From: Saussurea involucrata
Taxonomy: Eukaryota; Streptophyta; Magnoliopsida; Asterales; Asteraceae
DNA: 64,000 nucleotides
Direction: 5' to 3'
Assembly: GCA_033807775.1 (NCBI GenBank)
Contig: CM066321.1
Coordinates: 250,654,422 to 250,718,421 of the forward strand
Positions 1 to 10,157 of the stretch are shown here, one piece after another. The stretch's first letter is position 1. Each line of letters begins with the position of its first letter. The notes under the pieces are model-generated. The model did no database searches. It was given only the letters and a program-made list of their open reading frames with translations, and had not been told where the DNA came from. The position numbers and the translations under genes are program-made.

Positions 1-1
1 G

Positions 2-1045
2 TTGGATCTTAGAAGAAAAATCAGAAACTGTAGTGAATGGTTGCTATCTGAGGTGAATCCCAAAAAGATTCTACATAATGATTTTGTGTTTCCTGCTGAG
101 TATGAAGTGAATGAAATTCTGTCAGATGAAGTTGAAGAAGTCCAGAACACAACACCTCAGAATGTGCAGATAACTAGTTTTGATCAAGCTGAACAGTCTG
201 AACCCAAAGAAGATGAAATATCCATTGATCTAAATGGATACTTTCTTGAATTTGATTTGCCTGAGTTCTTCAAACCAAAAGAAGTACAATTCTTGGATGT
301 GTATTATGATAGACCTAAGGAGACTCAGATCTGGTTGGCTGAAAAATCAAGATGTCTTGGCAAAACAAAGCAAGCTGTTTACTCAGATTTTCTAATCATT
401 GGAATCAGAGAATTGAAGGTTAAGAAATTCAGAAAGATGGAGTACTTATCCTTTGAAGTTCTGAGAGAAGATGGCAAGGTTTATTACTTTACTGATGCAG
501 ATTTTGAGAAACTATCAGTGGTTGATATCTACAGATTACACAGCTTTCTATGCTTCAAAAAGTCAAGCAAAGACAGAAATGAAAGGAAGGCAAGAAGTGT
601 GGTGATTGAGGCCATGTTCTACATCTTAAGGTGGCACTGTTATACAGATTTCCAAATAGCTTTGTACTTACAAAAGCCATGTGTTTATCTGGCAAATCCC
701 AACACAGATCATGAACAGAAAAAGGTGTTAAAGACTGGAAGTGTTCACAAATATCCAGATTTGGGAGTATTTTTGAAAAACAAAAGTGGAAAGATCTTCT
801 TCAGAGCAAAGGAAACTGCAAAATACTGTTCTGGAACTTTAAGAATCATAAAGCATAATTTGGAGAAAAAGATGCTGAAAGTAAAGGAAGCAAATATAAT
901 TCAAGAAGTAATCAATCAGCAAGTTGAAATTATTCAAGAAATCATTGTCAAAATTGATAAGAGGCTTAATCTGAGAAATGTGCTACTTCAGAAAATTTTT
1001 CCTGCTCTGAAAGATCTGGATGATGCTAAATTCAAGTTTATTTGA
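2..1045 (+). CDS. Third ORF (after pol) of element A, N-terminus outside the window
   Basis: An open frame of 347 codons runs from the window edge to a TGA only 15 bases before the polypurine tract. The first codon of the open stretch is TTG, so the true start is probably upstream. The middle (residues about 145-185) contains REDGKVYYFTDADFEKLSV and the end (about 255-290) contains GVFLKNKSGKIFFRAKETAK. The same two blocks occur, diverged, in the tail of element D's third ORF near 62950 and 63260. From memory this protein type is common in composite-family Copia elements; its function is unknown. The C-terminus is Lys/Glu/Ile-rich and may form a coiled coil. It is not an envelope protein by anything visible: no signal peptide or membrane segment is seen in this part. 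Confidence 0.7.
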   Translation: MDLRRKIRNCSEWLLSEVNPKKILHNDFVFPAEYEVNEILSDEVEEVQNTTPQNVQITSFDQAEQSEPKEDEISIDLNGYFLEFDLPEFFKPKEVQFLDVYYDRPKETQIWLAEKSRCLGKTKQAVYSDFLIIGIRELKVKKFRKMEYLSFEVLREDGKVYYFTDADFEKLSVVDIYRLHSFLCFKKSSKDRNERKARSVVIEAMFYILRWHCYTDFQIALYLQKPCVYLANPNTDHEQKKVLKTGSVHKYPDLGVFLKNKSGKIFFRAKETAKYCSGTLRIIKHNLEKKMLKVKEANIIQEVINQQVEIIQEIIVKIDKRLNLRNVLLQKIFPALKDLDDAKFKFI

Positions 1046-1046
1046 C

Positions 1047-1060
1047 AAAAAGGGGGAGAT
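1047..1060 (+). other. Polypurine tract of element A
   Basis: Purine run AAAAAGGGGGAGAT directly before the LTR start TGTTAG. This is the usual plus-strand DNA priming site of reverse transcription, and the same AGGGGGAGAT form recurs in elements D and F. Confidence 0.85.
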
Positions 1061-1535
1061 TGTTAGATCTGAAGTTTTGTCAATAAACCAAGTGTTGAAG
1101 ATCTGATAAGAAGACTCAGATGTTCCGAGTAGAGGAGTCAGAGATCTGAGAAGAGAAGTCAGAGTTCTGAGAGAAAGAGTCAGAAGCTCTGAGAAGCGTT
1201 ATCAGAAGAATGTTCAGAAGTTCTGAACTACCTGTTCAGAACTTATGACTACATACTTTACTTGGTATTTAGTAAACTAATTAGAACACGTGTTATGTTC
1301 TTATTAGTCTTTCTTATTTGTACTGTAGCTTTAACATGTCCGTTGCAGTATAAATAGAGTGGTTAGCACTACGTGGCTAACTGATTGATTTTCCCGTATA
1401 TCTTTGTATTCATTCTTTGTAAACTTTGAGATTCTCTCTCTCTTAGATTTGTAATCCTGTTCATCATTGAATACAATTGGGCTTGATCATACAACTTCTC
1501 AATTACTGCTTTCTATATTGATTGTAAGATTAGAT
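1061..1535 (+). repeat. 3' LTR of element A, with TATA box and TCAGA..TCTGA dyads
   Basis: The LTR begins TGTTAGATCTGAAG after the polypurine tract. U3 carries a cluster of imperfect palindromes at about 1115-1227 of the form TCAGA-n-TCTGA (for example TCAGAGATCTGA and TCAGAAGCTCTGA). A TATA box TATAAATAG lies at 1349-1357. A probable R/U5 with AT-rich polyadenylation-like sequence follows around 1460-1485. No clear CA end is visible; the end given is approximate. Confidence 0.7.
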
Positions 1536-1900
1536 CCTGTACTTTCAGAGGTTTTGACTTGTATACACATTTTGAGAAAATCTGGACAGATAGTATCTCT
1601 GTGATTTTCTCTTTTGGAGAAATTGTTCTGTTAAGAACCTCAGAGGAGAATTTAACATCCTCTGTGTCACAGTGAATTATCCCTGATTTAGAATAAGTCT
1701 TTGAGTCGTCAGAAGATGAATCGTCCTCATATACAGAGGTTGAGTCATCTCCTTCGACAGAGGCTGGATTTTCTGAGCATGTATCGTACGAGTTTTCTTC
1801 CTCTGTAGAAAAAGTTTCATAGATGGCAGAGGTTTCAGATGAGATCTCTTCAGCGAGAATTTGATCTATAGAAGATGTACAGAGATTTTCTAAAACATTT
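1516..1900 (-). pseudogene. Distal gag fragment of element B, beyond the element C insertion
   Basis: The minus strand is open from 1899 to a TAG near 1516 and encodes an acidic, Ser/Glu/Asp-rich stretch (for example YEDDSSSDDSKT). Its frame lies next to the TSD cattt at 1896-1900, and the other side of that TSD (13753-13757) is gag of element B, so the two segments were contiguous before C inserted. The exact border with element A's LTR is not defined; the last codons may already be A sequence. Confidence 0.6.
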
Positions 1901-2688
1901 TGTCAGGATCGAATCTTAACAAGACTAATAATACTTAGAATTCAGAATTAAAGAATCTGCGGAAAAGAACTTTAATTCACACAATCAAAGAACAATATGT
2001 CAGAGAACATAAACTGTTTGTATTCAATGCTTCGACTCACAAGATTACAACCAAACCTCAATCTTGATGAACAGGCTCAATCAAGACGACTTCTACTTTT
2101 CTAGAAATAGGGTTCTAAACCTTGAGGTTAATTCTCTCTAAAAAACAATCGAATTCTGTATCTCACGTATACGTAATGTGTATTTCTCTATTATCAATAG
2201 CTATCTATAAACATCTATTTATACACAATAAGTACAAGATAACTATAAAAAATAAATTGATCTTCTGAATCTTCTTTAAGCATATCTTCATTCATTCCAC
2301 GTTTATCTCCAAAATCTTCGCATCCCAAACTTCATTCAGCATGAGCAGTACTAATATTCTCCAGCAGCACTAATTCATTCCAGCAGTATTAATTTGTTCC
2401 AGCAGCATTAACTTGTTTAGCAGTACTAACTCATTCCAGCAGCATTAACTTGATTAGCAGTACTAACTTGACTAGCAGTACTAACTTGATCCAGCAGTAC
2501 TAACTTGACTAGCAGTACTAACTTGATCCAGCAGTACTAACTTGACTAGCAGTACTAACTTGATCCAGCAGTAGTAACCATTGCATAAGCAGTACTAACT
2601 TTGATCTGGCAGCACTAATGTTGTTCTGGCAGTAGTAATGTAGTTCTGGCAGTACTAATCATACTTAGCAAATCTTCAGTTCCCAACA
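1901..2688 (-). repeat. 3' LTR of element C
   Basis: Read on the minus strand it starts TGTTGGGAACTG and ends GATCCTGACA. U3 (2349-2666) holds 17 copies of a degenerate motif, AGCAGTACTAACTTGA on the plus strand, spaced about 18-20 bases. A TATA box (TATAAATA on the minus strand) lies at 2216-2223. The array is three copies longer than that of the 5' LTR, so the motif expands or contracts between LTRs of one insertion. Confidence 0.92.
2216..2666 (-). promoter_or_regulatory. LTR promoter of element C with motif array
   Basis: The TATA box at 2216-2223 is preceded (in transcription direction) by about 125 bases of mixed sequence and then the 17-copy GTTAGTACTGCT array (2349-2666). The 5' LTR has the same layout: TATA at 13337-13344 and 14 copies at 13465-13730. 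A regulatory role for the array is inferred from its position. Confidence 0.6.
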
Positions 2689-2701
2689 ATCTCCCCCTAA
2701 C
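2689..2701 (-). other. Polypurine tract of element C
   Basis: On the minus strand the sequence is GTTAGGGGGAGAT immediately before the LTR start TGTTGGG. It marks this LTR as the 3' one. Confidence 0.88.
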
Positions 2702-2751
2702 TTGACTTTTCAGGAAGAGAAGTCAAGTTCTTCAGATGATGCTTCCAAAAC

Positions 2752-5568
2752 TTAATCATGAACGCATAAATCAGGGTTCAATCCCAAACTTTGATTGATG
2801 ATCCTTCTTACCAGGTATCTTGCCATCTCAGAGACTTTGTCACTCACCAACTTATTTTTTAGCATTCCATCCAACCTTTTCATGCTGTGCTTGTATATTT
2901 TATCCACCAAATAATACTCATGATATGTATTGTCAAGACTTATGACATATACACCACAGTTTTCAATAAGCATCCATTTGGTAACAACTTGAAATTGCCT
3001 TTCTGTCAAATACTTAACTGCTTCTGTATTGAACATTAGGCACAGGTATTCAAGTACCATTTTGGTGATGGACATTCCATTTTCAGTCAGCATATTTCCA
3101 TAAAGCTTCATTCCTACCTTGAACATCTCTTCCAAGTCTGATCTAGAGCACATCCTTAAAAGTTTTCCCCATGTAGAACTGACCTCAAACTTCCCATCTG
3201 CTCTTTTTACTCTAATGTACTCCTTTCTTTGATCTTTCAAAGTATCCCAGAAGATGATTTCAGGAGCCATAGAAGCTAATGGTTTAACATTGATTGGCTT
3301 AGAATCAACCACCGTAATATACATATCACATTGAGCATTTGGCAGTGATTGTACATTGCTTGGTTGACCTGAGGGAGTTGCCACTTCTTCTTCAGCAACT
3401 TTTGGATCAGATTTCTCTTTCACTGCTTCCTCCTAGGCTTCTTCTACAGTTGGTTCCACCCTTGGCTTCTTTACATCTTTCTACTTTGAAGCTATGGACT
3501 TTGTTCTTGGCCTTTTGGTTGACATCATCTTGGTTCTTTTGAGAGTTTTAACAGCTTCAGGAATGATTTCAGCTGTTTCTTCTTTGTGGCTCTCAGCAGC
3601 ACTAACAGTTTCTGCTGCTTCAGGGATGGTTTCTGCTGCCTTTTGTTTTTCAGCAGCAGTAACCATTTCTACTGCTATAGCTGTTACTGCTTCTTTTATA
3701 ACCTTTAATGCTGCTGCTTCAACACTATCCTTCACAATCCAAAATATCTCTGCATCAATCTCGGATTTAGTTGCAGGTACTGCTTCCTTCTCACTTTCAG
3801 ATACTGCTGCTTCAGTCTCAGACACTGCAGCATTATCTGTTTCTACTGTTTGGTCAGTTTCTACTTCTTTCTCAATCTCAGCAGCATTAACTGTTTCTAC
3901 TGCTGGTTCTGTTTCTGCTTCCTTTGTAATATCAGCAGTAGTAACCGTTTCTGCTGCTTTTTCTGTTTCTGCTTCCTTTGTAATATCAGCAGCCTGCTCA
4001 GACTCCCCCTCAACCTTATACTCATACTCCCCCTCAATCTTTGCATCCTCCATGTGTAGATCAGAGTCTAACTCCCCCTTTTTGGAAGCATCAGAGGTTG
4101 ATCCTCTCCTTCTCAGAACATACTGAGCTTTCTTCCTTCTTTGTAGCAGTTTGGTGATCATCTTCTTATTCTTTTCTATCTTGGTGTTTTGATGAAGAAC
4201 CACCTTTTTTAGCTCATCAATCTCCTTTTGCTGATTCAGGACATCAATATTGATGTTGGCAATGGTTTCCATCAATTCCTCATAAGTATATCTATCCTCA
4301 CCCTGTTTAGGAGTGTTTACCTCCGTTAAAGGATCACTGGAAATTTTAGTAGGTGTCTTTTGCCTAGCAAAAGCACTGCCTACTCCCATGGTTTCTTGGC
4401 GCCTGGGTCCTCTGAATGTTTTCACATTCTGAGTTGCCGTGGGGAAGGTCTTATTGATGTTACCACTGTCCTTCTCTTTGCTAGCAGAAGTAGTGGCAGC
4501 CTTGCAGCCCACATGCTCATCCTTCTCCTTAGAGAGCACCTTCTTGGGGTTGGGAGACACCCCTGTGGTTTCCCTTTCGATATTCTCTAATGGAGAAGGC
4601 TCCACTAGAGGGCTTAAAGGCTTTGGGCTTTTAGGAGAGACACCAAGGGAAGGAACCTTGTGTACCTTTCTTCTTTCAAACTTTTTGGTGATTTTGGGAG
4701 AGGGTCTTAAAAGAATGGACTGTGGGATTTCTTTGGTGATGGAAGGTTGGGATAGGTCATCAGTGGGTGTGTCTAATGGGGGCCTTGACCCTGATGCCAT
4801 ACCTTCAGTGGTGTGGGACACAACCATCATTGTAGAGAACAATGGTGTGTCAACTCCTTCCGAGTCCCTAGGAATTATTCTCATATTTGAGAAAACCTTC
4901 CCTTTAGGGGGTTTTGGCACATATACCTCATCAGACTGAGGCAAATCCGTCAATTCATGGTTAATTACTTCTTGGACAAACCTGGGATACATGTAAAACT
5001 TCTTTTTGGATTCTAGGTTTGCCACAAGATCATTAAAAATCATTGCTGAAAAATTGAACCTTCTGGCAGTGGCTAAGCAGACCAAGGCATAAGCAATGGT
5101 ACTGCTAAACTCACTCCATCCAGTTGTTTTCTTTGAAATACAGTGCATAAGAGTATGAACAAGAAATCGCCATTGGGTGTAAAATTTTGACTTGTAGAAT
5201 TTAAAAACTCCAATGGGACCTTCATACCCCATTCTTTGTAAGGTCGAGTAGAGTTCATCATTAGATATAGAGGTTATACCTAAGGCATCATCAAAGTGAA
5301 GAGTAATGCGAATAACCTCCTCTGTGACCTTCAAGGGTTTGTCACAAACCCTTGTGCGAATGATCTTCTGCCCATCTTCAAATACAACAGTGGCATTCTT
5401 CCAAAATTGCTTTTGATGTTCGATGTATATTGTTGGGCATACTGTTAGGGCATGAGAGATATGTGAGGTCTTGAGAAAATCCACAATATCATGAAACCCT
5501 GCGGCCTGCTTTGGCTTCTGAAGCATCGCAATTTCATTGTGTTCATCGACAAACTCCATTGTCGCCAT
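2752..5568 (-). pseudogene. Third ORF of element C (two in-frame stops)
   Basis: One reading frame runs from ATG 5568 to a stop at 2752, about 940 codons, interrupted by TAG at 3481-3483 and TAG at 3433-3435. The context of the ATG (AAGAATGGCG) is good for a plant start. Residues 1-230 form a globular region ending in KKFYMYPRFVQEVINHEL; a related KKFLPYPRF block occurs in element D's third ORF. Residues about 430-490 are a basic, coiled-coil-like block. Residues about 520-690 are a low-complexity Ala/Glu/Thr/Val tract whose codons (VNAA, VTAA, VSAA) are in-frame versions of the element's GTTAATACTGCT motif. The last 220 residues form a second globular region. I recognise it only as the extra ORF of composite-type Copia elements, possibly the putative plant transposon protein family; function is unknown. 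It has its own promoter-like region upstream. Confidence 0.75.
3984..4243 (-). repeat. Donor copy of the inverted third-ORF segment
   Basis: This part of the third ORF is repeated in opposite orientation at 9908-10157 inside gag, nearly base for base. It encodes the KIEKNKKMITKLLQRRKK block and the following acidic stretch. Confidence 0.85.
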
Positions 5569-5688
5569 TCTTCCTGTGGTTGTGGATAGAAAGATAGAGA
5601 TTCTTGGGAGAAAGGGTTAGAAATAGAGAGAGAAAAATTGAATGCACAGAGATGTTATGAACTTTGGCGGGCTGAAAGAGTATTTATA
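5569..5688 (-). promoter_or_regulatory. Internal promoter and leader of element C's third ORF
   Basis: On the minus strand a TATA box TATAAATA (5681-5688) is followed about 110 bases later by the third-ORF ATG (5566-5568). The leader is pyrimidine-rich (TTTTTCTCTCTCTATTTC) and lacks an upstream ATG in the last 60 bases, typical of a plant 5' UTR. The tandem motif array (5687-6142) ends exactly at the TATA box. The position implies a separate transcript for the third ORF; no expression evidence is available from sequence. Confidence 0.6.
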
Positions 5689-6142
5689 GCAGTACTATCC
5701 CTGATTTTCTTTGAAAGCAGTATTAACGACTTAGCAGTATTAATGACTGAGCAGTATTAACTGCAAGGCAGTATTAACTACACAGCAGTATTAACTACAC
5801 AAGCAGTATTAACTACACAAGCAGTATTAACTACGAAGCAGTAATAACCACAAAGCAGTATTAACTACTAAGCAGTATTAACTACAAAGCAGTATTAACT
5901 ACTGAGCAGTATTAACTGCAAGGCAGTATTAACTACACAAGCAGTATTAACTACTAAGCAGTATTAACCACAAAGCAGTATTAACTACTAAGCAGTATTA
6001 ACTACAAAGCAGTATTAACTACTGAGCAGTATTAACTGCAAGGCAGTATTAACTACTCAACAGTATTAACTACACAAGCAGTATTAACTACTGAGCAGTA
6101 TTAACCACTAAGCAGTAGTAACTCTGCACTGGCAGTAGTAAC
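5687..6142 (-). repeat. 26-copy motif array between pol and third ORF
   Basis: I count 26 copies of AGCAGTATTAACTAC-like units in 456 bases, about 17-18 bases apart (sense strand GTAGTTAATACTGCTT). The core GCAGTATTAAC is well kept while the linker varies among TACACA, TACTGA, TGCAAG and CACAAA. It is the same motif as in the LTR U3, but dominated by the TATTAAC version rather than TACTAAC. Confidence 0.9.
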
Positions 6143-6262
6143 TATACTTACACTTTGCAGCACTTGTCCATCTGAGTCATACTGAGGTTCTGAGAAAGCT
6201 AGTTAGAAACACCAAATAAACAAAGAAATACAGGTATATAAAACCAAATAAAAATCATGAAT

Positions 6263-9200
6263 TTATTCAAGGTTGATTAAGCCCACACTTGCTACCAAGA
6301 AAGTGAATCTACCCACATCAAAAGCTTTTGTGAATAGATCTGCAAACTGGTCATTGGTATGAACTTTAGCAACTTGAATCAATTTCTTTTCATTACAGTC
6401 TCTAATAAAGTGATACCTGATCTCTATGTGCTTTGTTTTTGAGTGCTTGACAGGATTGTTAACAATGCTAATGGCACTGTTGTTGTCAATGAAGATTGGA
6501 GTGTTAAGAAATGTTACCCCATAGTCCAACATCTGATTCTGAATCCATAACACCTGAGAACAGCAACTTGCAGCAGCTATATACTCAGCTTCTGTTGTGG
6601 ATAAGGACACTGTGGTTTGTTTCTTACACTGCCATGATACAAGCCTTGCACCCAGAAACTGACATCCACCTGAAGTAGACTTTCTATCCATGTTAGCTCC
6701 ACCTAAGTCACTGTCTGAGTATGCAAGCAAGTCAAATGAAGATTCATAAGGATACCAAAGACCTAATCTAGGTTGCCCTCTTAGGTATCTAAAAATTCTT
6801 TTGACTGCAAGAAGATGTGATTGCTTAGGTGTAACCTGAAATCTGCAACAAACACATACTGGAAACATAATGTCTGGTCTAGAGGCTGTGAGATACATGA
6901 GTGATCCAATCATAGATCTGTAATGATGGACATCCACATCCTCCCCCTCAAGATCTGCAGTGATCTGTTTGTGTGTCTCCATTGGTGTGCTTGCTGGCTT
7001 TGAGTCTGTTAAACCATACTTGTCTAGGATGTCTTTCACATATTTGGATTGGCTTATGAAAATCCCATCTTTCCTCTGTTTCACCTGAAGCCCAAGGAAG
7101 AAAGTAAGTTCTCCCATGGAACTCATCTTGAAGCTCTTGTGCATTAACTCTTCAAACTCTTTACACATTTGATCATTTGTGGATCCAAAGATGATGTCAT
7201 CCACATAGATCTGAACAAGCAGTGTGCCTTTCTTTCTCCTCTTAATGAACAAGGTCTTGTCAATCACTCCTCTTTCAAAGTCGTTTTCCAAGAGATAGGT
7301 AGATAGAGTGTCATACCATGCTATTGGGGCTTGATGTAAACCATACAGTGCCTTCTTCAACTTGTACACTCTGTCAGGGTGCAATGGATTCTCAAATCCA
7401 GGGGGTTGACAGACATATACTTCTTCATCAATACTTCCATACAGAAAAGCACTTTTTACATCCATTTGGTATACCTTGAACTTCATGTATGATGCATAGG
7501 CTAGATATATCCTAATTGCTTCAATCCTTGCCACTGGAGCAAAGACTTCCTCATAGTCTATGCCCTCTTCCTGAGTATACCCTTGTGCAACCAGCCTTGC
7601 TTTGTTTCTGATCACAATCCCTCTGTCATCCTTCTTGTTTCTAAAAATCCACTTGGTGCCAATTGCTCTATGACCTTTTGGAAGGTCCACCAAGTCCCAA
7701 ACATCCTGTAATTTAAACTGTAGCAGCTCCTCTTGCATTGCTTCTATCCAACTTGGATCTTTCATAGCATCATAAGCCTTTTTGGGCTCAATTTGGGATA
7801 AAAAGCAAGTGAGGACAGTATTAACTGTGTTCTGCTGATCTTGTAGCTCTTGAAGTCTGCTTTGCTTCCTAGTCATCATGGGAGAAGCAATGTCTCCTAT
7901 AACCAACTCAGGAGGATGATTTTTCTGAGTTCTTGATGGATGACCAGGTTCCTCAACTAAGTTCACATCCAGATTTGATTCATTTAAGTCTGGATTTTCT
8001 TCAGCTTCTTTAGTCACTTCAGGCTCTCTTGAAGTCTGATTTTCCTCTATACTTCTCTCTTCTTCATTCTGAATGGGTTCAGCTTCCTTCTCTGGTTCAC
8101 AGAAGCCAACAGGATCAATGGTAGGGAGTGGAAATATCACAGATTGAATTCTGTGATCTGATGGAGGTACATCCCTTTGTCCTGTATTTAAATCACTACT
8201 GAAACCCAAAGAATTAGTGAGTGAATCAATGTCAAACAGCCAATCAGGACCTGAACCAATAGGATTTGGTGTGTTCTCATTGCATTTGACATTGTCACTT
8301 TCTTCAATTATTCTAGAAGAGGCATTAAACACTCTGTAAGCCTTACTCTGAGATGAGTAACCAACAAGAAAACCATCATCTGCTTTGCTATCAAACTTAC
8401 CTAAGTGAGATTTGGTATTGAGAATTGTACAAGGTCAACCAAATGGTTTAAAAAATCCAATAAACGGTTTCTTTTTCAGAAAAAGCTCATAAGGTGTCTT
8501 GTTTTTAGGCTTTATTACCAACACTCTGTTTTGAACATAACAAGCAGTATTAACTGCTTCTGCCCAAAAAGTAGTGGGTAATTTTGAATCAGCTAACAGA
8601 TTTCTAGCAGCCTCAATCAGTGTCCTATTCCTTCTCTCAGCAACACCATTCTGTTGTGGAGTCCTAGGAGCATTGTATTGTCTCTCAATTCCTTTTTCCT
8701 CACAAAAGGTGTTTAGATCAAGGTTTTTAAATTCAGTCCCATTATCTGATCTAATGACTTTCACTTTTTGATTTGATTGGTTTTCAATCCTAAGAATAAA
8801 AGATTTGATCAGTCCACTTGTCTCATCTTTAGTTCTCAGAAAATATACCCAAGTAAATCTAGAGTAATCATCAACAATAACTAAACAGTATGATTTCTTG
8901 CCAATGCTCATGACATTTGTAGGGCCAAACAGATCCATATGCAACAACTGAAGAGGATTTGAGATAGTGTTTATCTCTTTGGACTTATGAGAAGTTTTGT
9001 GTTGTTTGCCTTTGAGACATGCAACACAATGATCATCACATGAATAGACTTTTGATGGTAAACCTCTAACAAGATTATTTTTAACAAGTTTATTCATTGT
9101 TTTAAAGTTCATGTGACACATCCTTCTGTGCCAAAGTGATGATTCATCTATTGAAGCTTTTGAAACTAAACCGTTTAGAGATGAATCAGAGGAAACACTT

Positions 9201-9588
9201 TCTAAATCTAAACAATACACATTATCCTTTCTAGGAGTTCTCAATAGTATCATGTTTTCATCAACTACCTTGAATCCAAGAGCAAGAATAATGCATTCTG
9301 AATCAGTAAATAATATACTATGTTTCTTGTCACAGACCTGTGATACACTTAACAGGTTGTATCTCAATTGCTCAACATAGTAAACATCCTCAAATGTCAT
9401 CTTACCTTTTGACACATCACCTTTACCACTTATCTTACCTCCTTCAGGATTATTCCCAAAAGCAACATGTCCTCCATCAATTCTTTTGAAATTCTTGAGG
9501 CAGACCATGTTACCTGTCATGTGCCTGGAGCAACCACTATCAACATGCCAGATGCTCTTCTCCTTGAGATGTTGGTTGCCCTGCACAT
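6263..9588 (-). pseudogene. pol of element C (protease, integrase, RT, RNase H), one nonsense codon
   Basis: A single minus-strand frame from about 9588 to 6263 is broken only by TGA at 8435-8437, in a position where the family normally has Cys (FG-C-PC). In order: protease active site VDSGCSRHM (about 9540); pre-integrase HHCC residues (HRRMCH ... CVAC, about 9130-9020); integrase core with D in MDLFGP, D in RSDNGTEF and E in QQNGVAERR; RT with YVDDIIFGST near 7200; RNase H with STTEAEY near 6590; and the end motif KHSKTKHIEIRYHF. pol is in the -1 frame relative to gag, whose stop lies about 20 bases upstream, and TTATGTGCAG precedes the first pol codons. All catalytic motifs appear present, so decay is minimal. 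Confidence 0.9.
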
Positions 9589-9602
9589 AAGATAAATCAA
9601 TT

Positions 9603-9907
9603 AGTTTTTATTGGGAACCCAAGCCGAAGTGGTCTTGGGTCTCCCTTGCTCATCAAAGTACTTGCATTGGGTTTTGATGAGATTTTCAAACTTAGGTACT
9701 GCAGAATTGGAGTACTTTGTCAATATGATTGGTCTAGCAGCACAAAAACTAGAAGCAGTATTAACCTTAGAAGAAGTACTAACAGCGTTAGCAGCACTAA
9801 CAGATTTAGCAGCACTAACAGAGTTAGCAGCACTAACAGAGTTAGCAGCACTAACTCTGCTAGCAGCAGTATTGGCAGTAGTATTGCTTCTAGCAGCACT
9901 ATCCTTG
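9603..9907 (-). pseudogene. C-terminal end of element C gag, VSAAN repeat tract
   Basis: After the chimeric insert, gag resumes on the minus strand with repeats of Val-Ser-Ala-Ala-Asn/Lys-Ser, whose codons GTTAGTGCTGCTAA are coding versions of the LTR motif. It then runs PIILTKYSN ... KTTSAWVPNKN and a TAA at about 9603-9605. The AWVPNK ending matches the WVPK ending of other Sirevirus-like gags in this window (10800 region and 46590). The stop is followed by the gag-pol junction. Confidence 0.75.
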
Positions 9908-10157
9908 TCAGCAAAAGGAGATTGATGAGCTAAAAAAGGTGGTTCTTCATCAAAACACCAAGATAGAAAAGAATAAGAAGATGATCACCAAACTGCTACA
10001 AAGAAGGAAGAAAGCTCAGTATGTTCTGAGAAGGAGAGGATCAACCTCTGATGCTTCCAAAAAGGGGGAGTTAGACTCTGATCTACACATGGAGGATGCA
10101 AAGATTGAGGGGGAGTATGAGTATAAGGTTGAGGGGGAGTCTGAGCAGGCTGCTGAT
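9908..10157 (+). repeat. Inverted fragment of the third ORF inside gag
   Basis: The plus strand here encodes the same block (KIEKNKKMITKLLQRRKK) that the minus strand encodes at 3984-4243. It is therefore antisense to the element. The left junction falls in a shared TCAGCA, the right junction in a shared CTGATA next to a primer-binding-site remnant. It is not a functional coding region here. Confidence 0.88.

Larger units (their letters stand above)
1..1535 (+). mobile_element. Element A: 3' end of a Sirevirus-like Copia retrotransposon (partial)
   Basis: The left window edge cuts into an LTR retrotransposon on the plus strand. Visible in order are the end of a non-gag/pol third ORF, a polypurine tract and an LTR starting TGTTAG. 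The rest of the element lies outside the window. Its right boundary is uncertain, between about 1500 and 1550, because the other LTR and the target-site duplication cannot be seen. It adjoins minus-strand gag sequence of element B, so A probably inserted into B; that is an inference from one junction only. Confidence 0.75.

Noticed and set aside
3494..4126. 210-codon Ser/Ala-rich open frame on the plus strand
   Set aside because: It is the antisense of the third-ORF low-complexity tract of element C; its openness follows from the repeated GTTACTGCTGCT-type codons.
5687..6142. CRISPR-like array (regular repeats)
   Set aside because: Units are about 17 bases with linkers that are themselves repeats; no long direct repeat with unique spacers, and the context is a plant retrotransposon.
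9720..9914. Leu/Val-rich 64-codon frame as a transmembrane peptide
   Set aside because: It is a shifted-frame reading of the gag repeat tract; the true gag frame gives VSAAN repeats.
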